Below, one piece after another: positions 53,866-63,707 of a stretch of 64,000 nucleotides of DNA. Under the pieces are notes generated by a model that was given only the letters and a program-made list of their open reading frames with translations, did no database searches and was not told the DNA's origin. How positions within the stretch are numbered: position 1 is the stretch's first letter; every line of letters begins with the position of its first letter. Location of the stretch: NCBI GenBank assembly GCA_034440635.1, contig JAOTON010001685.1, positions 3,730,501 to 3,794,500 on the forward strand. The letters run 5' to 3'. This stretch comes from Lepas anatifera (taxonomy: Eukaryota; Arthropoda; Thecostraca; Lepadidae). The position numbers were made by a program, and so were the translations under genes.

Positions 53866-54037
53866 GGTATGATGACATATGCTGATGTCACTGTGAGCAT
53901 TACCTAATCAAAGCCCTTGAAGCATACCTATTGAATATGGTACTGGTTGTCAGATCATGGCATTATCCACAGGCAGATATATCTTTCCCTAGAAGATCAT
54001 TGAAAAATCAAAATATAGAGCTTATAGTACATTTTTC
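53866..54037 (+). repeat. shared segment, second copy, left part
   Basis: GTATGATGACATATGCTGATG onward, matching 52241-52406. Interrupted at 54037 by a MITE and resumed at 55528. Confidence 0.85.
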
Positions 54038-55527
54038 CCAGTGTGCAAAGTATGGCATTTTCGACGAGATCTTGTCAGTCCAGTCTGCAGAACGTGGCAG
54101 ATTTCGACGAGATCTCGTTGGGGCAGCCTCGGGGCAGACCTACCGATTTGGGGCAGCTTTTGGTCGATCTTGGGGCAGATGGGGGGCTCTTGGGGCAGGA
54201 ACTAGTACTTGGGGCAGCGGTCGGTACGGGTAATCACCGAGGGAAGAAGAAAAATAATGAAAAGGAACGACAATCATTAGTTAAAATTGCGCTGTAAAAG
54301 CTGAATTGTCTCAAAAGCGTCATGTTTGTCGTCTAGAGAAATATGGTTAAAAAGATACCAAACAAAGGAAATTTTTAATAGATGTAAAGTCAAAGTTCCT
54401 GGAAGTGAATAAAAATCAGGCAACAGGCGCCTTTCTAAAGCTAAATTTAAATTTATTTTATAAATTTTTAATCTAAACCTAGTTTTAGTTACAAAAAAAC
54501 AATCTTAGAACTCGAAATAAAATTTCCCTGTATGTAGTTTTTTTGCATTTCCTCTGCTATGTTTTGATCGCCAAAGGCCGGCAAATCGGGTCTATGTCAA
54601 AAGGTCCACTGTTCAAAGGGTCCACCGTTCAAAAGAAAATCATGCCAGCCCCCTCCCCTAAGAACAAATGCTAGTCAGTGATGTGACGTCACAAAAGCGT
54701 ACGGGAATCTTTCTTCGCTTGGGTCTTGTGAAAACTAGGGGTGAAAATATTCCAAATTTTGTCATGCTTTCATGCAAATGTGAGAAAATGGAAGGGGGAA
54801 AATGCTTTAGCTGTGGAAAAAATTATTATTTATCGAATTTAGTTAACAATTGAAATATTTTTTAAACCATTGATTATACGGCGTGAAAGCAGTGGCAAAT
54901 GACGTCTTTAAGGGAAAATACTTCGCTTGTAAATATACCTTTGAATAAAAGTATTCTTGAAGTCGTGTATCATGAATGCAAGATAGCTGCTGCTGTGCGT
55001 GGAGGGTCGTGAGTGCGTTGACATCGTCGAGTTGATGCACGGCTTTCTTTCATTTCTGGGTGTTTCGTTTAAAATGGAGTAGATAAACATATATCGGTAA
55101 AAATACCCCCCCCGTTGGAGAAGTCTGCCCCAGCATCCAAATTTCTGCCCCAATTGGGGCAGGCTTTGGGCTGCCCCAAGCGCCTCGTCGAGTCGCCTGC
55201 CACGTTCTGCAGACTGGTTGTCAGTGCGAGTGCCCTTGGAGACAGGACCGAGTGGTGCGAATTGTATCAACCTGGTGCGAATTTGCGAGGTTAGGGACAC
55301 TTAAAATAAACAAATAATGGCTGAATGGCTATTAAGACACAGGAGGGGCCTTAAGCCCTTAATCAACTGACTGATGATTGAGGTAGCATTGCATTGTAGG
55401 GGTAGGAATGGGTGCATTTTTTCCCTGGTATGTGGCAGATTGGTGCGAATTTTTGGAGGATGGTGGTGCGAGAATTTTAGATGGCTGGTGCGACTTGTCT
55501 GGCCTGCTGCCTTACTTTGCAGACTGG
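54038..55527 (+). mobile_element. CCAGTSTGCAAAG MITE (outer), split by a second MITE
   Basis: Outer copy occupies 54038-54079 and 55218-55527, starting CCAGTGTGCAAAGTATGGCA and ending TGCCTTACTTTGCAGACTGG. Flanks CATTTTTC (54030-54037) and CTTTTTTC (55528-55535) agree at 7 of 8, and the paralogous locus at 52406 has the target once. Confidence 0.88.
54080..55217 (+). mobile_element. inner MITE with perfect 21-bp inverted ends
   Basis: 1138 bp. The left end CCAGTCTGCAGAACGTGGCA(G) is exactly the reverse complement of the right end. Perfect 8-bp duplication TTGTCAGT at 54072-54079 and 55218-55225. GGGGCAG words are frequent just inside the ends. The terminus is similar to the outer family (CCAGTSTGC), so the two are probably related. 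Only short chance frames inside. Confidence 0.93.
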
Positions 55528-55630
55528 CTTTTTTCAGAGAAATTATGCACTCTTCCATGATGTTCAGCTAAAAGTTACCCTAATTACACTACATTCTAGG
55601 ATTCAACCAAGGTGCCACATTCTCTTTAAC
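55528..55630 (+). repeat. shared segment, second copy, right part
   Basis: Continues the 52241-52509 alignment (ATTCTAGGATTCAACCAAGG, GTGCCACATTCTCTTTAAC). Confidence 0.85.
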
Positions 55631-55707
55631 TGAGAGTATATACCACATTTGAAGTACCTGTGCTGGGAATTAATAAGTAATCATTGTGTTTTTCGGTTGA
55701 ATTTCAG

Positions 55708-55857
55708 TATCGCTCCAAGTTTCCCAAATTGATGGCCAAGCCGAGTATGAAAAACCTCATTTTTCTGTTGCAACTGAGGTGCTTACAGCATACACCAGAA
55801 TTTCATTAAATAACTTCAATAGTTGTGATGAATGGAAGGAATCAAACTGCCTTCATT
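55708..55857 (+). CDS. possible internal exon, unrecognised
   Basis: Between an acceptor (GGTTGAATTTCAG) and a strong donor (GTAAGA) lie 150 bp with one open frame containing SQIDGQAEYEKPHFSVATEV and NNFNSCDEWKESNCLH. The length is a multiple of three. It is not phase-compatible with the THAP-like exon at 53276 in any tidy way, and no other partner was found. Confidence 0.25.
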
Positions 55858-56284
55858 GTAAGAGTACTTGGAAATGAACTAGGTAGTTGGAGCAGTAGGT
55901 ATCTTTCAAATGGCCATGTCATCATTCTGCATACATGAACTAAATTGGAAAAGAACTCTACAGCACAGCACCAGTCTGCAAAGTAAGGCAAGAGCCCAAA
56001 GAAGTCACAATTGTGGCATTCAAATAAGGACATATCTATCCTTGGTCCCACTACCCCGTGGCTTCAGCGCAACAGAGCATGGAGGAGGACCAGACATTCC
56101 CGTCAATATATAGTTTAATGGCGATTCCCTGACCGAATTCACCCACCAAATTACCAAAACACGTTTCTTAAAATTACTACACATATTCAATACATTTTAA
56201 ACAGCCTAATATAACATCGCTATTCACGTTTTCAATACGAGACACACACTCACCGTCAGTAGTCCACATGTTAAAAATGGCGAC

Positions 56285-56415
56285 GATCCGGCCGCTGTCC
56301 TATCTGCCACCTTGTCTACCACCGTGGCGCTAGTGTCGCACACTCTATTTTGCCTCGGCCGCCGCTGTCGCCCGTGAGGGGCGAGTTGCCCGTCCAGTAC
56401 AGTAGTCCATGATAC
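56285..56415 (-). repeat. GC-rich segment, copy 2 of an inverted pair
   Basis: The reverse complement matches 47312-47430 in several ordered blocks (see that entry). It lies about 400 bp beyond the stop of the transposase-like gene. Its minus-strand frame (TVLDGQLAPHGRQRRPRQN) may be incidental. Confidence 0.7.
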
Positions 56416-56794
56416 CATGAACAATCCATACATCAGTGTATTCGACAAATTCAAATCTCATTCAAAGTTGGTAGTTTTCTGACATCACGGTCAGACGTCT
56501 ACTTCATGCAGAAACTGGAAGCAAAACAACGTCATCCTTTCACGCACAACTCGCGGAATACCTACGACTAAAAGTTGTACACGACACAGGTGAACTACGA
56601 TCTGATTTTAAGCTGCAAGCCGGAAATATACACATACATTGGCATATCCAGTATAACAAACTAATTATGAAATTCCGAAATGTGTTAAAGAATCCCTTAA
56701 CCCTATTCATTGCCCCTATTAAATGCTCACTGGCACTAATCGCACATTGTGTCAACACAGCCGGGGCCAAATGCGGGCACACTACGTGCATATA

Positions 56795-58963
56795 TCAATC
56801 CGACCACTCTGCTGAGTGCAGTACGCAGATGAACCTAGTTCCCGAGTCTCCCGGCATCACTACACACTTAAACTTGATTTCCTGAAGTCTAACACCAATG
56901 ATACCATTTGATTGTTCTACGCGATAAATATGATGGGGGAGTGCTTTATCAAGTATTTTTTTCATCGGTTTGCCGACCACTGCAAACATACCCGAACTGC
57001 CACCCGATTCCACAATAGTGGTAATTTCTACAAATTCACCTTTCTCTGTCAAAACCATGTTATCACAGTGCTTGCTACCGTCACTAGTCGTACTGATGAC
57101 CATTCCGCTATGCCAAACCTTAGAGTAGGTGGCCACGATTTCATTTGAAGGTAGGCCAGCTACTTCAAGAGCCTCTCGCTCGGTGACTGAAAGCGTCGTC
57201 GCATTGCCTTTTGCTGACATGGCATTGAGGCGTGTGCACTGACCTGAGCGAAGAATAGTTTTGCAAGTCTGAAGGGTCTCTCCTGAAACTGAGCCGGAAA
57301 TAGAGGAACTGGTGAAGAGAGAAAGAAGAGAAAACCTTTCGAGGATCTGTAGCGCGGGAGCCCGGACTCCTTTTACGTGGCGCAACAGTTTACCGTTCCA
57401 GTCCTCAAACGGAAAGGCTGAGTGAGCCCACAGCGGACCGAACAGCCGGACACTATCCGTGAGGTGGAGGAGCTGATGGACGTTTGAAGTCATGAATGCC
57501 TTGCCATATAGAGCTTGTGTTCTCGCCACAAACTCAAACAACATGACATCGGCCTTTTCAACACATTCCTCAGAAACACTCTGCTGAAGGAGCAGATATA
57601 CGGAACAGGAGAGAAGTGAGAAATGTGAAAGAAAGTCTGCGTCAAGAAGACCCCTAAGGCACGGCACGGCATAAAAGAGCAACCATGCACGCCATTCAGA
57701 AGCCTTCCAGTGGGCCCGGAATGTGACAGATCTTGGGAGCCTACTGACAGCTCTTGGTGGTCTTATTGTCGTCAACTTGGAATCCACAGCGGCCGCATAT
57801 TTTTTCAGCCCAATATAAAACTTTTTATCGTGATTCTTTGGCGAAAACCATGCCTCAGTGAGCATTCTCACAACTCCTAAACAGACGCAATGCATGTAGT
57901 CGGGTACAAAGCTCCTTACCGTATCGAAGAATGGCACACGCGCCATGCAAGAGAGGCCCTTTACACCTCGAACCGACTTTCCGCTTTCTTGTGCGGCGAC
58001 TGCCCACCGCCGCACGGCTTCATCAGTACGGGCCTGACAATGACCGCTACCGATGGGATAGCGCACTTGACCAGAATGATAAACGCCAGGGTGGAGACAC
58101 CAGGAGCACCCGAAAAAACCATTAAACCGGATTGAATTTTGCATTAGTGAACGTCCCAGCGTATCAGGAGCACTACAAACGGTGAAGACCCTAAAAACCA
58201 TTCTCTGCCCTTCAAGTAGTACGGATAAGCCTCTAGTCGCAAGGACCTGCATCTCGTCACTGAATGCCTGAAAATATGCGCCAACAGGTACAGAGCCAGA
58301 ACTGCACCATATTCCAACTAGCACAGACATGCTGAATCTCACTTTTATAGGGAGTTCAATCACAAAGGCTACTATAGGCCAAAGTGATATTTTAGAGGAC
58401 TTATATAGTGGACTCCCATCGGTACTGATGAATAATGAAAGAAAGCGATCGGATATCTTCTTTCTTAGACTTTTCAAATAGCTTCCATCCTGTATATCGG
58501 CCAAAGCACTATGTTCTTCTGGACCATCAGTGGCAAGCATGGCAGCCCCATACTTTTTAAGTAGATTCTTCAGTTGAGATTCAACTGACAGTGTAACAAA
58601 ATAATTGTTCGCACTGCCAGCAGTGGCACTAGATGACTTGCTACAGGAGCTACACCACACTTTCCTTTTACTTTGGCAACCAACAGATGTCGAGAGAAGA
58701 ACGACCTGACAAATGGAGCAGAAAAAATGGAACCGTGCTGTTTCGGTGATGCCTTTCAATATCTTCTTTAACTTGTAGATGGAGAGAGGTATGGCACTAA
58801 ATCCGAAAATTGCGTTGATTATCTGGATTAGGTTCCCAAGAGCAGCACATGTCAGTGAGTGCCTCACAACAAACATAAAGATCATGAGCAGAGCCTCAGA
58901 GCGGGTGACAGCGCCACTGGTCTTCAAAGTCTCAGAGGTGGTGCCCAAGAATTCTTGAAGATC
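56795..58963 (-). CDS. Transposase_21/Tnp2-like protein, exon 3 (catalytic)
   Basis: 722 codons plus stop, after an acceptor (TTAATTCTTGCAG) on the minus strand. In full-protein numbering: CxxC pairs at about 222-225 and 244-247 (HFFCSICQ, VWCSSCSK); first Asp near 322 (FISTDGSPLYKSSKISLWP); GFFGCSWC near 423-429; second Asp near 495 (FVPDYMHCVCLGVVRMLTE); Glu near 660 (AFPFEDWNGKLLRHVKG). DG(S/T)PxxxSSxxSLWP, DYMHCVxLGV and FPFExxNGKL are the hallmarks of the Tnp2-like family of CACTA/EnSpm transposases in animals. The D, D, E assignment is mine from motif position. No stops or shifts. It would cut and join DNA if active; a domesticated nuclear role is the alternative. Confidence 0.88.
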   Translation of the reverse strand, partial: DLQEFLGTTSETLKTSGAVTRSEALLMIFMFVVRHSLTCAALGNLIQIINAIFGFSAIPLSIYKLKKILKGITETARFHFFCSICQVVLLSTSVGCQSKRKVWCSSCSKSSSATAGSANNYFVTLSVESQLKNLLKKYGAAMLATDGPEEHSALADIQDGSYLKSLRKKISDRFLSLFISTDGSPLYKSSKISLWPIVAFVIELPIKVRFSMSVLVGIWCSSGSVPVGAYFQAFSDEMQVLATRGLSVLLEGQRMVFRVFTVCSAPDTLGRSLMQNSIRFNGFFGCSWCLHPGVYHSGQVRYPIGSGHCQARTDEAVRRWAVAAQESGKSVRGVKGLSCMARVPFFDTVRSFVPDYMHCVCLGVVRMLTEAWFSPKNHDKKFYIGLKKYAAAVDSKLTTIRPPRAVSRLPRSVTFRAHWKASEWRAWLLFYAVPCLRGLLDADFLSHFSLLSCSVYLLLQQSVSEECVEKADVMLFEFVARTQALYGKAFMTSNVHQLLHLTDSVRLFGPLWAHSAFPFEDWNGKLLRHVKGVRAPALQILERFSLLSLFTSSSISGSVSGETLQTCKTILRSGQCTRLNAMSAKGNATTLSVTEREALEVAGLPSNEIVATYSKVWHSGMVISTTSDGSKHCDNMVLTEKGEFVEITTIVESGGSSGMFAVVGKPMKKILDKALPHHIYRVEQSNGIIGVRLQEIKFKCVVMPGDSGTRFICVLHSAEWSD

Positions 58964-59942
58964 CTGCAAGAATTAAAGCACATTATAATTATCATGAAAA
59001 TCATACCGCACAGCCAGTTAACAATGGAATGAGCACCGTAAAATTGGATACCTTCATTTGAAAATTTGATAGCAATACTCTGGAGATGTTTTCCTTGGCA
59101 TGGAACCTGCTGAAAAAAACCGACACCGCTCAGTAAAAAAATACACAAAACAAAATAGAGTCATCAACGAATCGGACACAGCGACAGATAGAAGAAGTGG
59201 AGGCTAGGGGCTCAAACCCTCCCCGAACTGTCTGAATGTCTATAGTCAATACATAGGCAGAGGCTGATCCGAGATTATGGGAGGAGAGGCTTGAGCTTTT
59301 CGCCCCCAAAGACGTCCTGGATCTTATCAACTATATGTGAATGGATCTAAAACGTGTACACAATTCAAGCTTTTTCCCAAGGGAAACTTCACAACCCCGT
59401 CTTCAATGCATTTCTTGCAAGTGGATTTGACAACAAAATCTGTAATTGGCAGTTAAAATTTTGTGAAATGCCTACTTTTTACCTCTAGAGAAGTCCCAGT
59501 CCCACATTTAGATGAAATATAAACTGCATACTATAACTATCCAGATATATACCAATGGTTGGTTAATCTTTTTAATCGATTTGCACCATTCAATTCCCTG
59601 GGCTATGTGAAAATCAGCATTAAAAAACTGACTCATTTGGTTGAATCTGCTGCTGCCCAGCTCTGGCAATATACCCTCACAATCATTTTACTTTTTTCCT
59701 GTTTGTTCCCCTCTTTGACCATTTTTTTAATGTTCCACTGATACAATCAGAAAGAACACTTAGGGTAGAACCAGAGCTCAAAATTTCATCTATAAATAAG
59801 TCTGGAGTCACACATACTTTACTTATTTCAACATCCCAAGCTAGATGAAGACAAATATTCAGCAAGAAATTAGATCAAAGGGAAAGTAGAAGGGATATAA
59901 GGGAGCAGAAGTACCTTTAGATTTGGGCAGTTGGGAGCTTAC

Positions 59943-60156
59943 CTCAAATGGGGTAGTCTCATCCAGATCAGAACCAGCATCATCTTCTGAAGATGAACCC
60001 TCATCACTGATGTTGCATGCATCATCTGGGCTGCTTCCAACTTCTGCATCGCTGGTGCTGCTGAGGAAGCTCGGGCAGTCCTGTGGAAATTCCTCTTCCT
60101 CCAACCTTTCACAGTACGTCGCAGTGCCTGTGGTGTCACTGTCTAGATGACCATGC
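59943..60156 (-). CDS. Transposase_21/Tnp2-like protein, exon 2 (acidic linker)
   Basis: 214 bp between acceptor TTTCCTATCTGCAG and donor GAG|GTAAGC on the minus strand. It reads HGHLDSDTTGTATYCERLEE, then a Ser/Asp/Glu-rich stretch (SDEGSSSEDDAGSDLDE). It takes one base to finish the codon begun by exon 1 (AG+G = Arg) and ends in phase 0, which is what exon 3 needs. An acidic disordered linker suits the position between a basic N-terminus and the catalytic part. Confidence 0.8.
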
Positions 60157-60944
60157 CTGCAGATAGGAAAGACATAATAATGTTGAAAAACTCAAGATGA
60201 CACACCCACAATTCGTGGAAAGTGCTTGAACAGCAATGACCTAAATTACACATTACCCTTTTTTGGGACAACAGCATGCATTCATGATATTACTTAGTCA
60301 AGACAGACATTTCCTTCAAGAAGACATGGAACAAGTCACCATTTATGACTGCAGCAATAGGATGGAGCAAAACGTTGGATTAAACTTCTTAGAGATAACA
60401 GCTACTTGTGACCAATCAGTTATACAGTGAGCACAACAGTGCCAAAGAATTGCAAATCTCAACTAAGGACAGCACTGCACACTTAACGTATATTTGTGGA
60501 TATCATACTCCGAAAACAGCAAATTTACAACCAAAATTAACCCGAACATGCAATTCACACATTTGATAAATTTATTTCAGATCTTTTTGGCAAATAAGCC
60601 ATAAATTAGCTAACTGTAGCTTTCGAAATCTACCTCAACCTTTCAGTTCTAAGGAGATTGCAGAAGGACTGAAAGAAAAAGAAAGAAGGCTGAAGTCTTG
60701 GAATATGCAGGACATGAATGCACTGGATCTTATCACCTGACTTGGATCTGGACAGAACATATGGTGGGGGATAGGCAGCCAATTCAAACCATTGACATTG
60801 CTTTCCAACAAAATTGGCTATAATTAGGTAAAATTCCAACCCTTCAGTCGCGCGACAGGGATTCCCTGATCCAACTGTCACCCATTTAGCTAATAGAAGA
60901 ATGGAAGATGCTATGGAACATGACAAAAGAAGATTCTCTCTCAC

Positions 60945-61150
60945 CTTAATGTGGAATCTCTGGCAGGTTCCCCAACATCCAGTACAACTCTTGTACAATT
61001 TCCTGTCGCGTCTTCCTCAGACTCAGGCTCCAATGTTAATTTTTGACGTCTGCGCGCGCGCCAGCGGCTGGTCCTCGGCACTTCAATATCATTGCTCTCT
61101 GGCTCCAAGTATCTCTTGTACCTTTTCTTGTTTGAACAACGGGTGCCCAT
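60945..61150 (-). CDS. Transposase_21/Tnp2-like protein, exon 1 (basic N-terminus)
   Basis: Starts at the first ATG after an in-frame TGA: MGTRCSNKKRYKRYLEP, then PRTSRWRARRRQKLTLEP and ends EPARDSTL plus two bases at a donor (TTAAG|GTGAGA). The Lys/Arg clusters are compatible with DNA binding or nuclear import. 68 codons plus 2 nt; with exons 2 and 3 the total is 862 residues. Further 5' exons cannot be excluded. Confidence 0.75.
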
Positions 61151-61766
61151 TGCAAGAGAATGTGGGGAAGCCTCCAAACAAATAACGAATCAAAATTCCC
61201 ACTTGTATCTTGATATGCCGACGCCAATTCCTCGTAACAAAGTCTGGTTGACGATCCTGACGCATATGGACGCTCCAATTGCCCGCAGAATGGCCGACGG
61301 GAATATTTCATTTAGAGAAGTAGTTTTTCCAAGCATATTATATTAAATACCTTGATGCTCTTTTTGTGTTTCGCTATTTTCATGGCAATTTTTTTCAAGC
61401 ATACAGATGATGACTTCGAACGATATTTTATCTGAGTTGCTAGTTTAGGGCGAATAATAGTTGAACAATAGTGCGAATAGTTGAATGTACCTAGTCGAAA
61501 ATATTGATCCGGGTACATTTATGTTTCGATTATCCATTGAAACTGCTGAAAAAATTAAATTTTGGCCTTGTGATCTTGCAAAGTGCACTTTTATGAAACC
61601 TTTCGCATTCACTACAGTACCTTGTCAATCATTACTACCAGCTCTATTCGCTTCTTTCAATTCCGCCCCTGAATTGTGAAAGGGTTGAGCGTGTGTGTCG
61701 GGTTGAGTGTTGAGATCATTGCGGTTTGATAACGTTTTTTTAACGCATTAAGAACGAAGTCTTGAA
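61151..61766. promoter_or_regulatory. 616-bp divergent intergenic region, candidate shared promoter
   Basis: Lies between the start codons of the minus-strand transposase-like gene and the plus-strand gene at 61767. No TATA box clearly placed for either gene was seen. Head-to-head spacing this short suggests a bidirectional promoter; this is inference. Confidence 0.4.
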
Positions 61767-61962
61767 ATGTTTGCGTATGTTCAGTACATCAGGGACGGTG
61801 TGCGAACAACCGTGCCAGTGAGCGATGTCAAGGATTTCCATCCTAAGGACTTGAATGATTTCAATCCCGGGGTTCCATACCGAGTGCTCTGGCGTGGACT
61901 AAAGGGGAGCCTACCAGATTCTGAGGCCCATCGCTATTCAGCTCAAATTCTCAAGCTTGCAG
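61767..61962 (+). CDS. BEN-type protein N-terminal exon
   Basis: ATG at 61767 gives MFAYVQYIRDGVRTTVPVSD, then VKDFHPKDLNDFNPGVPYRV, LWRG and YSAQILKLA, 65 codons plus one base, ending at a textbook donor (GCAG|GTAAGT). A short 'MFAxVxYxxDxxxxxVPVSxIKDFxPxxxxDF ... YxAQxLxLA' module is something I recall at the N-terminus of BEN-domain-like and other uncharacterised proteins of ticks and other invertebrates; no BEN domain is inside the window, so this is tentative. The start codon is the first in frame and the only sensible one. Confidence 0.7.
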
Positions 61963-61988
61963 GTAAGTTGACATCGAGTTCATCAGGA

Positions 61989-62640
61989 TGTTCAAAGGGT
62001 CTAATGTTCATAGTTTCCACCCTTTGAAAGTTAGACCTTTTGAATAAGAAGTCCAACGTTCAAAAGTTCCAAAGAGGCGTGATGAGAGTGGGGTGCATGA
62101 TGCTGCAGGGGCGTGCTAAGGCACATGATAATAGGAGGAAATGAGGGTTAGGTCATGTCAGGTCAGGTCAGGTGTATATGCCCTTGGTCCCTATTTCCTA
62201 GTCTGGGGATATCACCCCTATTTCCATAATCTGAGTGCTCCTCTGGTCTGAGTACCACTTTATGCTACTCCTCTAACCCTCCCTCCTGTCTGTTTCACCT
62301 CTTGGGATTTTCTTGCAGAATGCGGGGATATTTCTAAAACATTTCCCAAAGTGGTACCCAGACCAGAGGTGCACTCAGAATCTGGAAAAAGGGGTGATAT
62401 CCTCAAATTAGGAAATAGGGACCAAGGGCATTCACAACTGACCTGACCTGACCTAATCCTAACCTAACCTAACCCTCATTCCCTCCTATTATCATGTGTC
62501 TTAGCACGCCTCTGTGGCATCATGCACCCCACTCTCATGGATCTGAGCACGCATTTTGGACCTTTTGAATGTTGGACTTATTATTCAAAAGGTCTTAACT
62601 TTCAAAGTGCAGAGCCTATGAACATTGGACTCTTTGATCA
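61989..62640. repeat. long imperfect inverted repeat (foldback element) in an intron
   Basis: The left arm, about 61989-62280, is the reverse complement of the right arm, about 62340-62640, with roughly 80% agreement by eye; spacer about 60 bp. Shared blocks: TGTTCAAAGGGTCTAATG / TGATCAAAGAGTCCAATG, GAGAGTGGGGTGCATGATG, CATGATAATAGGAGG, and GCCCTTGGTCCCTATTTCCT. GGTCAGGTCAGGTC repeats occur in both arms. No clear target duplication. Confidence 0.85.
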
Positions 62641-63002
62641 GTGGAGCTTCTGACGTAATCCCTTGAACCGCGAGATGTGATCTGCCTACTACCATAATAC
62701 CGGTAGGTACTTAAAATTAAAAGGCACCTTAGTATCTAAGTACATACTTGTGTTCAAGGAACATAGGTAACTGGGTACAACCCATTTCCATGCACAATGA
62801 GGCAATCCGGTTAGAGCTGAGAATCAGGCTACAGTGATACCAGTTTCCATCTGACGGGTTTCGATTCGCATAGATTTGGGACAGACAGAAGATATCAATA
62901 TCTTTGTAGTCTACTTTTCTAGTGCACCATTGACCATTCATTGTTCACTCCCTCTACTCAAATCTACAATTTTGTTTAAAGTTGAATCAATGTATTGTTG
63001 CT

Positions 63003-63040
63003 GAGAAAGCTTTTGCACTGTTAAGTGCAAAAGCTTTCTC
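63003..63040. repeat. perfect 17-bp inverted repeat with GTTA loop
   Basis: GAGAAAGCTTTTGCACT, GTTA, then the exact reverse complement, in the same intron as the foldback element. Confidence 0.9.
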
Positions 63041-63579
63041 ACCTTTCTCATAATCACTTGGTCAAATTATGCCAGGCCTTGTTGGATGCAGACTGGAGAG
63101 AATCTGATTGAAACATAGTTTTCATTGTCAAAAGCTCTTTGTTTCATAATTGCACCTGGGTACAGCGGCTCATCATCAAAATTGTGCACAAAAACCAAGT
63201 CAGCTATGTATAGATATATGGACTTGTACAAATGATCCTGTTTCCATGGTGAGGCCAATATTTCAACTTGCTCAGACCAAATCATTGAAATCTTAAGCCT
63301 TGTTGATGAAAATATATTAAATAACCTGGTTTATTTGTACCTCCAGGTATTGTGGTTGGCAAGGATGAGCTGAAGTGCAGAAAATTGCTAATATGCTATG
63401 ATCTTTTGAATCTGGCATCATATGTTTTGTTGGATTGTTTGCAATCTGAATTGCACTTGTGTGATGGAAATGGGCTCAGTAGTCTTGTCAAGACACCAAG
63501 TGAATATCTTCATGCATTTAGCCTGGCTCCTGATTCATCATTCACACATCACATGTTGACATATTTTCTTATATTTCAG

Positions 63580-63707
63580 CTACCAAGGAGGACCTCAGTG
63601 CATGTGTTAATGCCAAGAGGATTCATGTAACAAGGCTGAGGGCAACTGAGGTGACTTCAGAGGCCACAGCGACTGAGGAAGAAAGCACTCAGTTTGATCT
63701 GCCATTG
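63580..63707 (+). CDS. BEN-type protein, second exon
   Basis: After a good acceptor (TTCTTATATTTCAG) the exon supplies two bases to complete the split codon, then reads TKEDLSACVNAKRIHVTRLR and ATEVTSEATATEEESTQFDL, ending at LPL|GTGAGT in phase 0 (1+128 nt = 43 codons). The 'xxTKEDLxxxxxxKRIxVxRL' continuation is what I would expect after the first-exon module. An alternative acceptor at 63347 is also phase-compatible but leads to a stop at 63628. A further acceptor at 63962 (CCTACAG|GTTAAG) may begin the next exon; the gene leaves the window. Confidence 0.65.

Noticed and set aside
55971..55990. Additional complete CCAGTCTGCAAAG MITE
   Set aside because: Only one terminus (CCAGTCTGCAAAGTAAGGCA) is present with no matching interior or second end before 56.8 kb; at most a fragment.
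63352..63630. Alternative 92-codon exon of the BEN-type gene
   Set aside because: Phase-compatible with exon 1, but it ends in a stop after an unfamiliar hydrophobic sequence; the exon at 63580 fits the expected continuation better.
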